DNA of 64,000 bases from Amycolatopsis mediterranei (GCF_026017845.1 NZ_CP100416.1:92722-156721); one strand, 5' to 3'; positions 8,509-18,431 are shown, counted from the stretch's first letter. The notes: generated from the letters alone by a model not told the origin. Made by a program: numbers and translations.

Positions 8509-10856
8509 CGCTCCCGGGCCAGCTGCGCGAGCCTGGCCGTCACGATCCGGCCGACGGCTTCCGGACCGGACCACTCCTCGATCGCGCGGACCGCACGGCG
8601 CCCCATTTCGGCACGCAGCCGCGGGGAGCCGGCGAGCGTCCGCAGCCAGCGGGCGGCCTGATCGACGTCCGGTTCCGCCCACAGCCCGCCCACCGGGTAC
8701 CAGTCGCCGAAGCCGGCGCCGCCGTACCGGTGGTCGGTGGCGGTGATCGGACGGACGTCGTAGCCGACCACCGCGGCCGAACCCGGTGGCATGAAGTCCG
8801 TGTTGCCGCCGAAACCGGTCGCCACCACGGCCTTGCCCATGGCCATCGCTTCGGCCATGCCGAGCCCGAAGCCTTCCGAGCGGTGCAGCGACGCGTACAC
8901 GTCGCACGTGGCCAGCAGGGTGTCCATGTCGGCGCGGGACATCTCGCGCCGGATCAGCGTGCCGCCGACCCCGGCGACCGCTTCGCTCAGCGCCGCGTCC
9001 AGCTCCGGGAACAGCTCCAGGTTGTTCGCCTTGAGCACCAGGTGGGCTCGCGGGCCGCGGTCGCCGGGCGGGAACGCCCGCCGGAACGCCTCGAGCACCG
9101 CCCACGGGTTCTTCCGGGCGTCGCTCGATGACGCGCTGAAGGTGAACAGCACGATCAAGCCGTCCTCAGGCAGGCCGAACCGCGCGCGGTCGCCGGCCGC
9201 GTCCGGGGCCGGCGGCACGACGTTGGGCACGACCGTGATCGGCTTGTCCGTGATGGTCCGGAAGGCGTCCGCGACGAACGACGAGACCACCCACAGCTCG
9301 TCGATCCCCGGCAGGTGCGGGCGCGCCTGGGCCGGGGGTGACGGCAGTTCCCACGCCCACAGCCCGATCGTGTAGCGGTCCAGCGCGTGCTCGGGGATCA
9401 GCTGCCACTCGTTGACGTTGAGCAGCCACAGGTCGACGTCGAACTCCTTGCCGCGCCGCAGCCCGGCGAGCTCCGGCGGGACCGGGACCGTGCGGTAGGG
9501 GGCGTGGCTGTCGACCTCGGTCAGCGTCAGCCCGGTGCCCGACGCGGCGAGCACCTTGGTCAGCCGCCGTGCGGATTCCGCCAGCCCCGTGGTGGCCCGG
9601 ACGTCGGCGAACACGTTGACGCCGTGCCGTTCGGGAGGCGAGGACGGCGTCGGGGCCGCCAGCGTCCCCTCGACCGCGGCCGCGTACCCCCGCGCCGCGA
9701 TCGGCCAGTCGGCGTGGTCGGCCGCCCACTTGCGGGCCAGCTCGCCGGCCGCGCGCAGCTCCTCCGGCCAGCACATCCCGCGTTCGAGGATCCGGTACAG
9801 CCCCTTCGCCTCGCCGATCGGATCGGTGGGCACGGTGAAGCAGAACGCCGGGTCGAAGTGCCGGTGCTGCGGCAGGTCGCTCGTGATCACCGCGCGCCCC
9901 GCGCCGAGTGCCTGCATCATCGTCGCGCTCGTCTCGCCTGCCGTCGGCCAGCGCAAGCTGATCACGGCGTCCGAGGCGAGGATCAGCTCGTCGAACCGGT
10001 CCTCGTCCGGGGACAGCTCGAGGTGCACGGACCCGGCGGCCCCGGTCTCCTGGATCGTCCGGCGCAGGTCGGCCAGCAGCGCCGGGGTGGCGGCGTGCCC
10101 GGCGATGATCATCCGGGCGTTCGGCCAGCGGCGCCGCAGCTCGCCGAAGGCCAGCACCGCGGCCGGCACCCGCTTGTGCCCGCCCAGGCCCCCGAACACG
10201 CCGAAGACGACCTGGTCGTCGGTCCAGCCGAGGCCGGTCCGGATCTCGTCCCGCCGGGAGGTGTCGAGCAGGGTCGCGCCGAGCGGTACCGCGAACACCG
10301 GGACACCCGGGTAGCGCGCGTTCAGGAACTCCGCCGTGTGCGGGTCGTGCACCAGGACGCCACGGCTGGCCGTCACGAGCCGGCGTTCCATCGTCAGTGT
10401 CGCGCGGTCCAGGGTCGGCACGCCGTCGACCTCGAGCACGGGCATGCCGTGCAGCAGGGTGGGATCGTCCTTGCGGCCGTGGATCGGGCCGTGGGCGTAG
10501 CGCACCTCGGCTTCGAATCCGGGCGTGTGGAAACCGCCGAAGATGCCGTCGTGGAAGTCGAGCAGGGACGGGTCGTGCAGGACGACCAGCCCGGGCACGG
10601 CGAGTGCCCGGCGGTAGATCCACTCGTGCACGCCCGCGTGGTTGCCCATGTGGTAGATGTGCAGGTCGGCCTGGACCTCGTCCCGGCTGACGATGGACAC
10701 GCCGCGGGGCGAGCGGGCGCCGGGACCGTCGGTCACCGCGACGACGTCGGTGAGCTCGGCCAGCGCGGCGAGCAGCCGGTAGCTGTAGTCGGCGATGCCG
10801 CTGGTCTGCGGGGGCAGCGGGGTCCACATCGCGACGTGCGCGCGCGAGCCCGTCAT
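8502..10856 (-). CDS. Two-domain GT4-type glycosyltransferase
   Basis: The 784-residue protein holds two GT-B glycosyltransferase modules. The first (residues ~5-375) begins HVAMWTPLPPQTSGIADYSY and has FGVFGGLGGHKR and DAVISLRWPTAGETSATMMQALGAG. The second (~395-784) begins NVFADVRATTGLAESARRLT and ends with the donor-site motif HRSEGFGLGMAEAMAMGKAVVAT. Two transferase modules in one chain suggest addition of two successive sugars. Start ATG at 10856 overlaps the upstream stop (ATGA). The second module is related to the C-terminal module of the gene at 13291-15702. No signal peptide or membrane helix is seen, so it is probably cytoplasmic. Confidence 0.88.
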   Translation of the reverse strand: MTGSRAHVAMWTPLPPQTSGIADYSYRLLAALAELTDVVAVTDGPGARSPRGVSIVSRDEVQADLHIYHMGNHAGVHEWIYRRALAVPGLVVLHDPSLLDFHDGIFGGFHTPGFEAEVRYAHGPIHGRKDDPTLLHGMPVLEVDGVPTLDRATLTMERRLVTASRGVLVHDPHTAEFLNARYPGVPVFAVPLGATLLDTSRRDEIRTGLGWTDDQVVFGVFGGLGGHKRVPAAVLAFGELRRRWPNARMIIAGHAATPALLADLRRTIQETGAAGSVHLELSPDEDRFDELILASDAVISLRWPTAGETSATMMQALGAGRAVITSDLPQHRHFDPAFCFTVPTDPIGEAKGLYRILERGMCWPEELRAAGELARKWAADHADWPIAARGYAAAVEGTLAAPTPSSPPERHGVNVFADVRATTGLAESARRLTKVLAASGTGLTLTEVDSHAPYRTVPVPPELAGLRRGKEFDVDLWLLNVNEWQLIPEHALDRYTIGLWAWELPSPPAQARPHLPGIDELWVVSSFVADAFRTITDKPITVVPNVVPPAPDAAGDRARFGLPEDGLIVLFTFSASSSDARKNPWAVLEAFRRAFPPGDRGPRAHLVLKANNLELFPELDAALSEAVAGVGGTLIRREMSRADMDTLLATCDVYASLHRSEGFGLGMAEAMAMGKAVVATGFGGNTDFMPPGSAAVVGYDVRPITATDHRYGGAGFGDWYPVGGLWAEPDVDQAARWLRTLAGSPRLRAEMGRRAVRAIEEWSGPEAVGRIVTARLAQLARERH

Positions 10857-11986
10857 CGGCGGGCGATCAGGCAGCGGCGCTCGCCGAGCCCGCCGACCGG
10901 CTCCGACGCCCGGACTTCGACGTCGCCGAAGCCCGCCGACTCGGCGACGAACCGCAGGTAGATCGGGTGGGGCGGGGTGACGGCGAACGGGTCCAGCCCG
11001 GCTTCGCCGTCGCCCGGCAGCTCGACGAGGAGCACCCCGCCCGGCTGCAGCGCCGTCGCGGCCAGGTCGGCGAAGCGGGCGAAGGCGCCGGGCGTGAGCC
11101 GCTCGGCGAACCGGAACGCGGTGACCGCGCCCAGCGAACGCTGCGGAACAGCGGCGAGCGCGGCGAGCGGCTCCGCGGGTTCGACGTCGAGGCCGAGTCC
11201 CGCGCAGTGCTGCCGGACGAGCGAGTTGCCCGACGCCGCCCGGTACGGCAGACCGGCGGACCGCAGGACCTCGAGCCACTCCCCGCGGGCGGGTGCGGCG
11301 TCGAACACCGGCCCGGTCGCGCCGGCCTCCCGCGCCGCCGAAACCAGCGGCAGGTGGGCCCGGCGGGCGGTCCGGACGTGGTCGGCCGGGCCGTCGAGCA
11401 GCTCGGACAGCGCGAGCTCGAGGAACGACTCGCGGTCGGCGACCGCCGGGGCGACCTCGGGCACCGGCTGCCCGGCGCGGATCCGGTCGAGCGCCACGTC
11501 CAGCTGGGCGTGCCGCAGCCGGACGTCGGCCGCCGTCGAGCTGAGGGCCGCGACCTGGGCCTCCAGCGACTTCAGGCGCTGCTCGGCGTCCGTTTCGGCT
11601 TCGGCCGTTTGCGCCTGCTGCAGCCGCAGGTCGCTGAGCTGGGTTTCGAGCCGGCCGAGCCCGGAGTACAGCCGCTGGTTCAGCCCGGCCGTCATCGTCT
11701 GGTCCTGCTGCCGGAGCTGGTCGAGCTCGCGGGCCAGGTGGTCGACGCGGACGACACCGTGGCCACCGGCTTCGCCCAGCTGCTCGTGGTGCGCGCGGAC
11801 CAGCTCGTGCACGGCCACCAGCGCGTCGCGGACGGCGAGGTTGGCCTCGACCTGCCACTTCACCTGGCGCTTCCAGAGGAACCGCAGGGCCAGGCGGCCG
11901 AGCAGGTCGGTCCGGCGCAGCGGCAGGTGCAGCTCGCGGTGTTCGTCGAGGCGAGCCAGTGCGGCGGCCAAGCGGTCAGGAGCCAT
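10853..11986 (-). CDS. Coiled-coil protein with degenerate methyltransferase domain
   Basis: The 377-residue protein has an N-terminal helical part, then a long coiled coil (about residues 85-190, e.g. RLETQLSDLRLQQAQTAEAE). A C-terminal Rossmann-like domain shows GPVFDAAPARGEWLEVL, LGAVTAFRFAERL and GGVLLVELPG, in the order of class I SAM methyltransferases but with a weak glycine-rich motif I. The arrangement resembles polymerisation-control or methyl-capping proteins of O-antigen systems, such as WbdD, where a coiled coil sets chain length; that link is an inference. It is translationally coupled to the glycosyltransferase gene that follows. Confidence 0.7.
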   Translation of the reverse strand: MAPDRLAAALARLDEHRELHLPLRRTDLLGRLALRFLWKRQVKWQVEANLAVRDALVAVHELVRAHHEQLGEAGGHGVVRVDHLARELDQLRQQDQTMTAGLNQRLYSGLGRLETQLSDLRLQQAQTAEAETDAEQRLKSLEAQVAALSSTAADVRLRHAQLDVALDRIRAGQPVPEVAPAVADRESFLELALSELLDGPADHVRTARRAHLPLVSAAREAGATGPVFDAAPARGEWLEVLRSAGLPYRAASGNSLVRQHCAGLGLDVEPAEPLAALAAVPQRSLGAVTAFRFAERLTPGAFARFADLAATALQPGGVLLVELPGDGEAGLDPFAVTPPHPIYLRFVAESAGFGDVEVRASEPVGGLGERRCLIARR

Positions 11987-12010
11987 TCGTCGTTCCCCCG
12001 GTCGGTGCGG

Positions 12011-13294
12011 TCAGCGGGCGAGCTTGGTGAAGATGTTCTGCTGCACGGCGGGCGACAGCATCGAAACCGAGCCGACGACCAGCCCGCGCTCGGCGAGCTC
12101 GATGACGACGACGTCGCTGCGCTGCAGCAGGTCCGCGGCCGCGGCGCCGCCGTCGTGGTCGGCCGTGCTGGTGTGCAGGGCGGTCAGATCGCGGAAGGTC
12201 GCGGCCAGGTACGGCAGGGTCCGGATGGTGAACGAGTCCCCGAGCCAGGCCGTCCGCAGGCCGTAGGTGCCCTCGCCGGTGGCGGTGTCGGTGTGCACCG
12301 GCGGGATGTAGTCGGCGGGCATCGGCCGGGTGCGGTCGGTCGTGCCATCCGGCATGAGCGCGTAGTGGGTGCCTTCGGTCTGCCCGGTCCGGCCGATCAG
12401 CGGTGGCAGGTCGGCCGGCACCTGCCAGTCTTCCTTGGGCTGGATCCGCCAGCCCGCGCTGATGCCCGGCCGCAGCTTCTCGACGACGGCCCGCACCGCG
12501 CTGATCGCGCCTTCGTCGCTCCAGTGCGCGTCCTGCGGCCCGTACACCGGCGCGCCCTTGCGGTTCGCCCAGTCCTGGATCGGACGGCGGGGGTCGATCA
12601 TGAAGTTCTCGGCGTCGACGCGGCGCCAGAAGTCGCCTTCGATCGCGTCGTGGCAGTCCTTGCCGACGTAGTTGTCGGGCAGGTACTGGGGGACCATGCC
12701 CACCTTGTCCGGCGCGACCACCACGACCAGCTGCCGTCCCGACGCCTCGATGCCGTCGCGGAAGCTGCGCAGCTGGGCGAACGTCGTGTCGAGGTTGGAC
12801 GCCTGCACGCAGTGGCTGGTGACCTCGTCGCCGAGGTACAGCCAGCCGCTCTTGCCCTCGATCACGTTGGGGAACTGCCGCCGGTCGTACTTCGGGCTGT
12901 CCGGGGCGGGCACCGGGACCTGGAGCGGGTTCTGCTGGTTCTCCTGGTTCAGCGGTGGCGGCTCGCCGAACACGCCACGGCTGATGCCGTCGGCCGCGTG
13001 CACCGCCTGCTCGCGGAACACCAGGTGGTCGGTCGCCCACCGGGTGAACTGCGGGAAGAACGACCAGCCCTGCCCGAAGCTCGGGAACGGCGTCAGTGCC
13101 CGGTTTTCGAACTGGCTCGGGCGCGCGCCGGCCACGGCCGACAGGCCGGGCGTCGCGAGGAAGACGATCGCGCAGATCAGCGCGACGAGCTGGCTGCGGC
13201 CGTGGCGCGGCCGGTACAAGGCGTGTTCGCGCGGGAGGAACGCCTCGTAGACCGGCGGCAGCGCCGGCCGGGGTCCTCGTCCGGTCGTGGTCAC
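12011..13294 (-). CDS. AlgX/AlgJ-like SGNH acetyltransferase, membrane-anchored
   Basis: The 427-residue protein has one N-terminal membrane helix (about residues 35-57, LVALICAIVFLATPGLSAVAG) and an extracytoplasmic SGNH-hydrolase-like domain of the AlgX/AlgJ/DltD kind. Visible motifs are YLGDEVTSHC, PQDAHWSDEGA (the Asp-x-His of the catalytic dyad) and WLGDSF (the GDS nucleophile). These proteins transfer acetyl groups to exported polysaccharide. An acyl-donor MBOAT protein usually works with them, but none is in the window. Start GTG at 13294 overlaps the upstream stop; the longer open frame upstream is a shadow of the glycosyltransferase gene. Confidence 0.83.
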   Translation of the reverse strand: MTTTGRGPRPALPPVYEAFLPREHALYRPRHGRSQLVALICAIVFLATPGLSAVAGARPSQFENRALTPFPSFGQGWSFFPQFTRWATDHLVFREQAVHAADGISRGVFGEPPPLNQENQQNPLQVPVPAPDSPKYDRRQFPNVIEGKSGWLYLGDEVTSHCVQASNLDTTFAQLRSFRDGIEASGRQLVVVVAPDKVGMVPQYLPDNYVGKDCHDAIEGDFWRRVDAENFMIDPRRPIQDWANRKGAPVYGPQDAHWSDEGAISAVRAVVEKLRPGISAGWRIQPKEDWQVPADLPPLIGRTGQTEGTHYALMPDGTTDRTRPMPADYIPPVHTDTATGEGTYGLRTAWLGDSFTIRTLPYLAATFRDLTALHTSTADHDGGAAAADLLQRSDVVVIELAERGLVVGSVSMLSPAVQQNIFTKLAR

Positions 13295-15702
13295 GTCGCC
13301 CCCCGGAACTTGCGCGCCGCGGCCCGCACCGGGCGCAGCAGGCGACGGGCGCGCGCGACCAGCGGATGCCGGGGCGGCGGTCCGGCGGACTGGCTGGCCA
13401 GCCACGTCCGGTGTGCGGAGGCCAGCCGGTCCCGCATCCATGACGCGGCCACCTCGGTCGAGCGGGTCCGGAGCACGTGCTCGCGGGCCGCCTGGCCACG
13501 ACGGCGAGCTTCGGCGGGGTCGTCCGCGACGGCGCGCATCGCGGCCGCGGCGGCGTCGAGGTCGGGCTCGGCCCAGCGCCCGCCGGGGTGGTAGGGCGGC
13601 CAGTCCGGGCCGACGTCGGTCATCGTGCACGGGATCGGCCAGCCGTGCCCGGGCCCGAAGAACTCGGTCGTGCTCGAGTAGTCCGTCGCGATCACCGGCA
13701 ACCCCCTGGCCATCGCCTCCGCGACCGTGAGCCCGAACCCTTCGCTGCGGTGGAGTGACACGTAGGCATCGGTCCTGGCATACAGGTCGTCGAGTTCGGC
13801 GACGGTGAGGTACCGCTCCAGCAGCTCGATCCGCGGGTCGTCGCCGATCACCCGGCGCAGCCGCTCGACCGCCGGGACGTTGCGGTGCCCGCCCGTGGCC
13901 TTGAGCACGAGCCGGACGTCGTCGCGGTCCGGGAAGGCGCGGTGGAACGCGTCGACAACTCCCCAGGGGTTCTTCCGGCCGCCGGTGGAGTTGAAGTCGA
14001 AGATGAACAGGAACTGCGTCGTGGCACCCGGCTCGCGCGCCACCGGGCCGGGATCGGGCACCGGCACGGGAATGGTCCGGACCGGGACGGGGGAGTGCGC
14101 GGCGATCGCCCTCGTCGCGAACTCGCTCGGCGTCCAGACCTCGTCGACCAGGGCGAACCCGTCGTGCATCGCGACGGGGAAGTCTTCCAGCTCCCACGCC
14201 CACAGGCCGATCCGGTAGCGGCCGGCGCCGGCGTCCGGGTGGCTGTCGAGGATCAGCCGGGTGAAGTCGGAGTTCACGGTCAGCAGGCTGACGCCGAACC
14301 GCGGCGCCCCCACGTCGTCCGGGGTGGCCAGGCCGGTGGGGGCCGAGCCGGCCAGCGAATGCTCCTCGACGACCGACACCATCGGCACCCCGGCGGCCGC
14401 TATCGCCCGCCGCACGACCCGGGCCATCTCGCCGAGCCCGAGCCCGGCCGTCAGGTAGCCGACGACGTTGACGCCGAAGTCGCGGACCGGGGGGACCGGT
14501 GGCGGCGGGGCGGCCGGCAGTGCCCAGGCCGGCAGCAGTCCTTCCTGGACGCCGTGGGTCGAGCACCACTCACGGAAGCCGGCCGCGTTCTCGCCGCGCG
14601 GGTGCGGGAACACCGCCTGCAGGTCGACGCGGGAGAGCCACACCGCGGCCGCCAGCCGGGTCAGGCCGGCGGCGGCGTCGAGCGGGGACGCGGGTTCGGC
14701 CAGCCACTGGCGGAACGCGCGGCCGTCGTCGTCGCCGAAGGGGTGGGGCGGCACCTTGTCGGCCACGACGTCGAGCGAGCCGGGGGTGTGCTGCGCACGC
14801 TCGGTGCGCAGCCACGCCTCGTGGTAGAGCTGTCGCATTGGGACAGTCAGCGGTGAGCCGTCCGGCAGGGCGGCGAACCGGTTCTCGACGGGCTTCGCCG
14901 AGCCGAGGCGTTCGCGGTACGCCTCGCACAGGCGGCGCAGGACCGGTTCGGCGGACAGCCGCACGCGCGGCCGCTCGGGGTAGTCGCCGGTCAGCAGCCA
15001 CGGCCGTCCGGGGTCGAAGCCGCGGAAGGCGAAGAACCGCAGCGGCTGCCCCGACACGGCAGGCGGGTCACCGGCCAGGCGCCGTTCGTGCAGGTTCCAG
15101 TAGCCGACCGCGAGCCCGGGATCACGCACGACGAACAGGTCGAACAGGCCGCCCGCGAGTTCGGGCCACCGCCGGTCGGGGCCGGTCCGGTGCGGCGGAC
15201 GGCGGCGGGCGTGCCCGGCCCAGTGCTCGAGGAACGGCCGCGCGGCCTGCCCGGCGGCGAGGAAGCCGTCGAACACACCGGGGACGTCTTCGGGTTCGAG
15301 GCCGTCCTGCGGCAGCGGGGCGAGCAGGGCCGCGGCGGCGACCAGGCCGTGGTCGCCCGCGAGCAGGCTCACGTCCTCGAACGGCGCGTGGACCTCGATG
15401 TCCGGGTCGAGCAGGACGACCACGTCGAAGCGGTCGAGCAGCTTCGCGAGCAGCAGCGGGCGCAGGACGTCGGCGAGGTCCGCGCCGGCGTGGCAGGTGA
15501 CCAGCCGGAAGTACTCGTCGGGGTCGAGGCCGAGGTCGCCGGCCGCGGTGTCGCCGTCGGCGACCAGCAGGACGAAGTCGTGCCCCGGGTGGTGGGCGCG
15601 GTACGACGCGGCGAGCACCTCGGCCGCGGCCAGCCGATCCCGGGTGACGACGGTGCAGGCGGCCGAGCGGGGCCCCGGCCGCCCGGGACGGCGACCCGGC
15701 AT
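13291..15702 (-). CDS. Two-domain glycosyltransferase (GT-A-like plus GT4)
   Basis: The 803-residue protein has an N-terminal GT-A-like module (residues ~14-300: CTVVTRDRLAAAEVLAASYR, and a DxD-type motif in VVLLDPDIEVHAPF). A linker follows, then a GT-B module (~405-770: NVVGYLTAGLGLGEMARVVR, FIFDFNSTGGRKNPWGVVDAF, HRSEGFGLTVAEAMARGLPVIAT). The combination suggests one enzyme adding two different sugars. The basic C-terminal tail (RARRLLRPVRAAARKFRG) may bind the inner membrane face. It sits between the one-TM protein gene and the acetyltransferase gene, with a GTGA overlap into the latter. Confidence 0.88.
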   Translation of the reverse strand: MPGRRPGRPGPRSAACTVVTRDRLAAAEVLAASYRAHHPGHDFVLLVADGDTAAGDLGLDPDEYFRLVTCHAGADLADVLRPLLLAKLLDRFDVVVLLDPDIEVHAPFEDVSLLAGDHGLVAAAALLAPLPQDGLEPEDVPGVFDGFLAAGQAARPFLEHWAGHARRRPPHRTGPDRRWPELAGGLFDLFVVRDPGLAVGYWNLHERRLAGDPPAVSGQPLRFFAFRGFDPGRPWLLTGDYPERPRVRLSAEPVLRRLCEAYRERLGSAKPVENRFAALPDGSPLTVPMRQLYHEAWLRTERAQHTPGSLDVVADKVPPHPFGDDDGRAFRQWLAEPASPLDAAAGLTRLAAAVWLSRVDLQAVFPHPRGENAAGFREWCSTHGVQEGLLPAWALPAAPPPPVPPVRDFGVNVVGYLTAGLGLGEMARVVRRAIAAAGVPMVSVVEEHSLAGSAPTGLATPDDVGAPRFGVSLLTVNSDFTRLILDSHPDAGAGRYRIGLWAWELEDFPVAMHDGFALVDEVWTPSEFATRAIAAHSPVPVRTIPVPVPDPGPVAREPGATTQFLFIFDFNSTGGRKNPWGVVDAFHRAFPDRDDVRLVLKATGGHRNVPAVERLRRVIGDDPRIELLERYLTVAELDDLYARTDAYVSLHRSEGFGLTVAEAMARGLPVIATDYSSTTEFFGPGHGWPIPCTMTDVGPDWPPYHPGGRWAEPDLDAAAAAMRAVADDPAEARRRGQAAREHVLRTRSTEVAASWMRDRLASAHRTWLASQSAGPPPRHPLVARARRLLRPVRAAARKFRGAT

Positions 15703-15703
15703 G

Positions 15704-16906
15704 TCAGCCGTTGGCGGGCAGCTCGGCCAGCTGCTTCGCGAGGATTTCGTCGAACACCTGGGACACGCTGGCCATGTCGCCGCCGTCCACGTGCACCCGG
15801 ACGACAGTCTGCTTGTGCACGTAGTGCGCGCGCACGAGAGCCTTGCCGTCTTCGCGGACGAGCTGCATCACCTCGACGCCGGGCGGCGTGGTGCCGGTGT
15901 ACTTCGTCAGCTTGTACTTCGCCTGCAGGTTGACGAGCTTGTCGACCGCCTCGCTCGCGGCGGAGCTGCCGGCGGTCTTGACGGTCATGACCACGATCGT
16001 CGCCCCGGAGGGCAGCGTCGACGCGGATCCGCGGGACACGGTCGGGTTGGCGCCGGCGAGGGCGTCGTACTCCTCGTCGGTGAGGACCTTCGCCGCCTTC
16101 AGGTCGTCGAAGGTCGGGAAGTCGGTGTTCCACTGCACGGTGCCCGGCAGCTTCGCGATCTCCCGGTCGTCCTTCGGCTTCTGCGGGGTCGGAGCCGGGC
16201 CGGACGAGGCGGCCGGCGGCGTCGGGTTGCCGGAGTCGTTGCCCGAGAACAGGAAGTAGCCACCGACGCCGAGACCGGCGAGGACGACCACCGCGACGAC
16301 GATCGCGACGATCTTCTTGCCGCCGCCGCCCTTCCGGGACGTCGTCTCGAACGACGGCTCCGGGCCCTGGCCGACCCAGTTGGTGTCGGCCGGGAATTCG
16401 GAGCCACCCCACGGCGTGCTGGTGTCCTGGCTCGGCACGGCCCACGGCATCTGCTGGCCCTGCGGGTGCTGGTACTGCGGCTGCTGGGCCGGGAACCCGC
16501 CGGAACCCTGGCCCTGCCGCCGGTACGCGCCGGAGACCGACTGCGGGGGAACGCCGGGCACGACCTGGGTCCGCTCCGCGTCACCCTGGCCCGCCGGCGC
16601 CCACCCCTGCGGCGCTCCGCCCTGGTTGACCGCCTGCGTGCGTTCGGCGTCGCCGAACGAGGCGTTCACGATCTGGGTCTGCTCGGCCGACGGCGTCCCG
16701 CCCGCCTGCGGCTGCCCGGGCGGCGGGGTCACCGGGGCGATGATCTGGGTGCTCTCCGCCGGATTGTCCGCGGGCGGTGCGGCCTGGGGTTCGGCGTTGA
16801 CTGCCGCGGACAGGACACTGTCCCGGCGCACCCGGTAGTCGTCCGCCGAGATCTGGCCGGCGGCCAGCTCTTCGTCCAACCGACGCAGTTCCTCCTGCCA
16901 GGACAA
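15704..16906 (-). CDS. One-TM protein with N-terminal SHOCT-like helix, paralogue 1
   Basis: I place the start at a TTG (16904-16906), giving LSWQEELRRLDEELAAGQIS, because this matches the first residues of the neighbouring paralogue and a GGGGG-rich ribosome site precedes it; an in-frame ATG at 16957 is the alternative. The 400-residue protein has a short SHOCT-like helical motif (residues 1-35), then ~165 residues rich in Gln/Pro/Gly with four repeats of a TQI/TQV-type motif (e.g. STQIIAPV, QTQIVNA). A membrane helix follows (~215-238, IVAIVVAVVVLAGLGVGGYFLF), then a ~155-residue outer domain. The TQ repeats could be kinase sites. Function is unknown. Confidence 0.75.
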   Translation of the reverse strand: MSWQEELRRLDEELAAGQISADDYRVRRDSVLSAAVNAEPQAAPPADNPAESTQIIAPVTPPPGQPQAGGTPSAEQTQIVNASFGDAERTQAVNQGGAPQGWAPAGQGDAERTQVVPGVPPQSVSGAYRRQGQGSGGFPAQQPQYQHPQGQQMPWAVPSQDTSTPWGGSEFPADTNWVGQGPEPSFETTSRKGGGGKKIVAIVVAVVVLAGLGVGGYFLFSGNDSGNPTPPAASSGPAPTPQKPKDDREIAKLPGTVQWNTDFPTFDDLKAAKVLTDEEYDALAGANPTVSRGSASTLPSGATIVVMTVKTAGSSAASEAVDKLVNLQAKYKLTKYTGTTPPGVEVMQLVREDGKALVRAHYVHKQTVVRVHVDGGDMASVSQVFDEILAKQLAELPANG

Positions 16907-17011
16907 ACCCGGCCCCCTTCTCGTCAGCGTTGCCGGCCGAGCCAGCTCACGCATCATTGTGCACTCAGGGCCCCTCGCCGAAGTCCAGAGGGTCGATTCG
17001 TGACTTGCCGC

Positions 17012-18205
17012 TCAGCCCGCCGGCAGCACGTCTTCGAACGCCTTCACGGCCCGGTCCTGCTCGCCGCTCAGGCCCAGCTGGCTGCGGTAGGGCTGGGCGG
17101 TCCCGACGATCACGACGTTGTTGCCCGAGCCGTACCACGTGGTGTTCAGGAACTTCGCGCCGTCGCTGCCGGAGACCGTCCGGACCGGCGACTGGACCGG
17201 CTTGAACCCGGCGTCCAGCGCCTGCTGGTACAGGGTTTCGACGACGGACTGGGCGTTGGGGGCGCTCGTCGTCGGCACCACCACGACCAGGTAGGACACC
17301 GCGCCGTCGCCGGAACCGCGGAAGATCACCTGCGTCGCGCCGTTGCCGGTGAACAGCTCCGCCGTCTTCGGCAGGTAGAGCCCCAGGTCGCGGCCCTTCG
17401 CGACGGACATCGTCGAGTTGTTCGGGTTGGGGACGCCGGGGAGGGCGGGCAGCCGCTCCTCGAGCGGGTCCGACCGCGCCCCGGCCGCGGTCGACGGCGC
17501 GCCCGGCGGGGGCCCGGCCTGGGGCGGGTTGTCCGTGCCGGAGCCCAGCCACATCGTCCCGCCGACGATCATCACCAGTACCACCAGCACGCCCGCGGCC
17601 AGGAACAACCAGGTGGGCCGTCGTCGCGAGCCGTCGCCGTCGCGGTGCCGTCCCGCCGGCTCCGGGTTCTCCTCCGGCCGGGGCGGCTCGGGCCGGTCGC
17701 CGGTGGGCCAGACCTCCGGGAACCGGCTGACCTGGCCGCCCGGGACCCGTCCTTCGACCCGCAGGTACCGGGTCGGGTTGATGTCGGCGGGACTGGGCGC
17801 GGTCGTGAGGTGGTCGGGGACCGGCGGCACGACGGGGTGGGAGAGCGTTTTCTGCGTTCCCGAGTCGGTCCGCTGCCACGGCGGCGCCGGGTGCGGGGCC
17901 CGCGTGGGGTGGCCGGAGGACGGCGTGTCGACGCGCTGGGGCGGCGCCGTCCGCGGGTCGACCGGCTGGATGGCGGGGCGGGTGGGATCGGTGGCGTTGG
18001 CGGGATTGGCGGAATTGGCACGGTTGGCGGGATTGGTGCTGTGCCAGGCGGCCGGGCGCCGGAGCGGGGAGGCGACGGGCGAGGGCACGGTCGAGCCCGA
18101 CGCCTGCGCGAGCAGCTCGTCACGCTGTTTCCGGTGCGCAGCCGGCTCGATCCGGCCGGCCGCCAGGTCCGCGTCGAGTCGACGCAGATCTTCCTGCCAG
18201 CTCAT
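17012..18205 (-). CDS. One-TM protein with N-terminal SHOCT-like helix, paralogue 2
   Basis: The 397-residue protein begins MSWQEDLRRLDADLAAGRIE, closely similar to the upstream-facing start of its neighbour, so the two genes are old tandem duplicates. After this motif come a Pro/Asn-rich stretch including an NPAN-type repeat, a membrane helix (about 195-218, FLAAGVLVVLVMIVGGTMWLG) and an outer domain of ~170 residues ending GEQDRAVKAFEDVLPAG. The topology is a cytosolic N-terminus and an external C-terminal domain. The pair lies between the glycosyltransferases and the polytopic membrane protein, so a role in cell-envelope assembly is possible but unproven. Confidence 0.78.
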   Translation of the reverse strand: MSWQEDLRRLDADLAAGRIEPAAHRKQRDELLAQASGSTVPSPVASPLRRPAAWHSTNPANRANSANPANATDPTRPAIQPVDPRTAPPQRVDTPSSGHPTRAPHPAPPWQRTDSGTQKTLSHPVVPPVPDHLTTAPSPADINPTRYLRVEGRVPGGQVSRFPEVWPTGDRPEPPRPEENPEPAGRHRDGDGSRRRPTWLFLAAGVLVVLVMIVGGTMWLGSGTDNPPQAGPPPGAPSTAAGARSDPLEERLPALPGVPNPNNSTMSVAKGRDLGLYLPKTAELFTGNGATQVIFRGSGDGAVSYLVVVVPTTSAPNAQSVVETLYQQALDAGFKPVQSPVRTVSGSDGAKFLNTTWYGSGNNVVIVGTAQPYRSQLGLSGEQDRAVKAFEDVLPAG

Positions 18206-18431
18206 CCTTCGACCCCCATCCAGCCGTTCGGGGCATCAGTCTGGCACGTACGGCCGACCTGCGAGGTTGCGGTTTGAGGTTGATCGGCAACGTAGCGCAA
18301 GTGCCGCGGTTTCGGGAGTCCTTCGCGGTGAACAACGTGCCGCCGGGCCGTGGGGACGGTCCGGTAGGGTCCGGCTGCCCTGGTCACGGCGGTGGGAGAG
18401 AGCCGGACCGGCGTTCATGAGGGGAGCCCGC

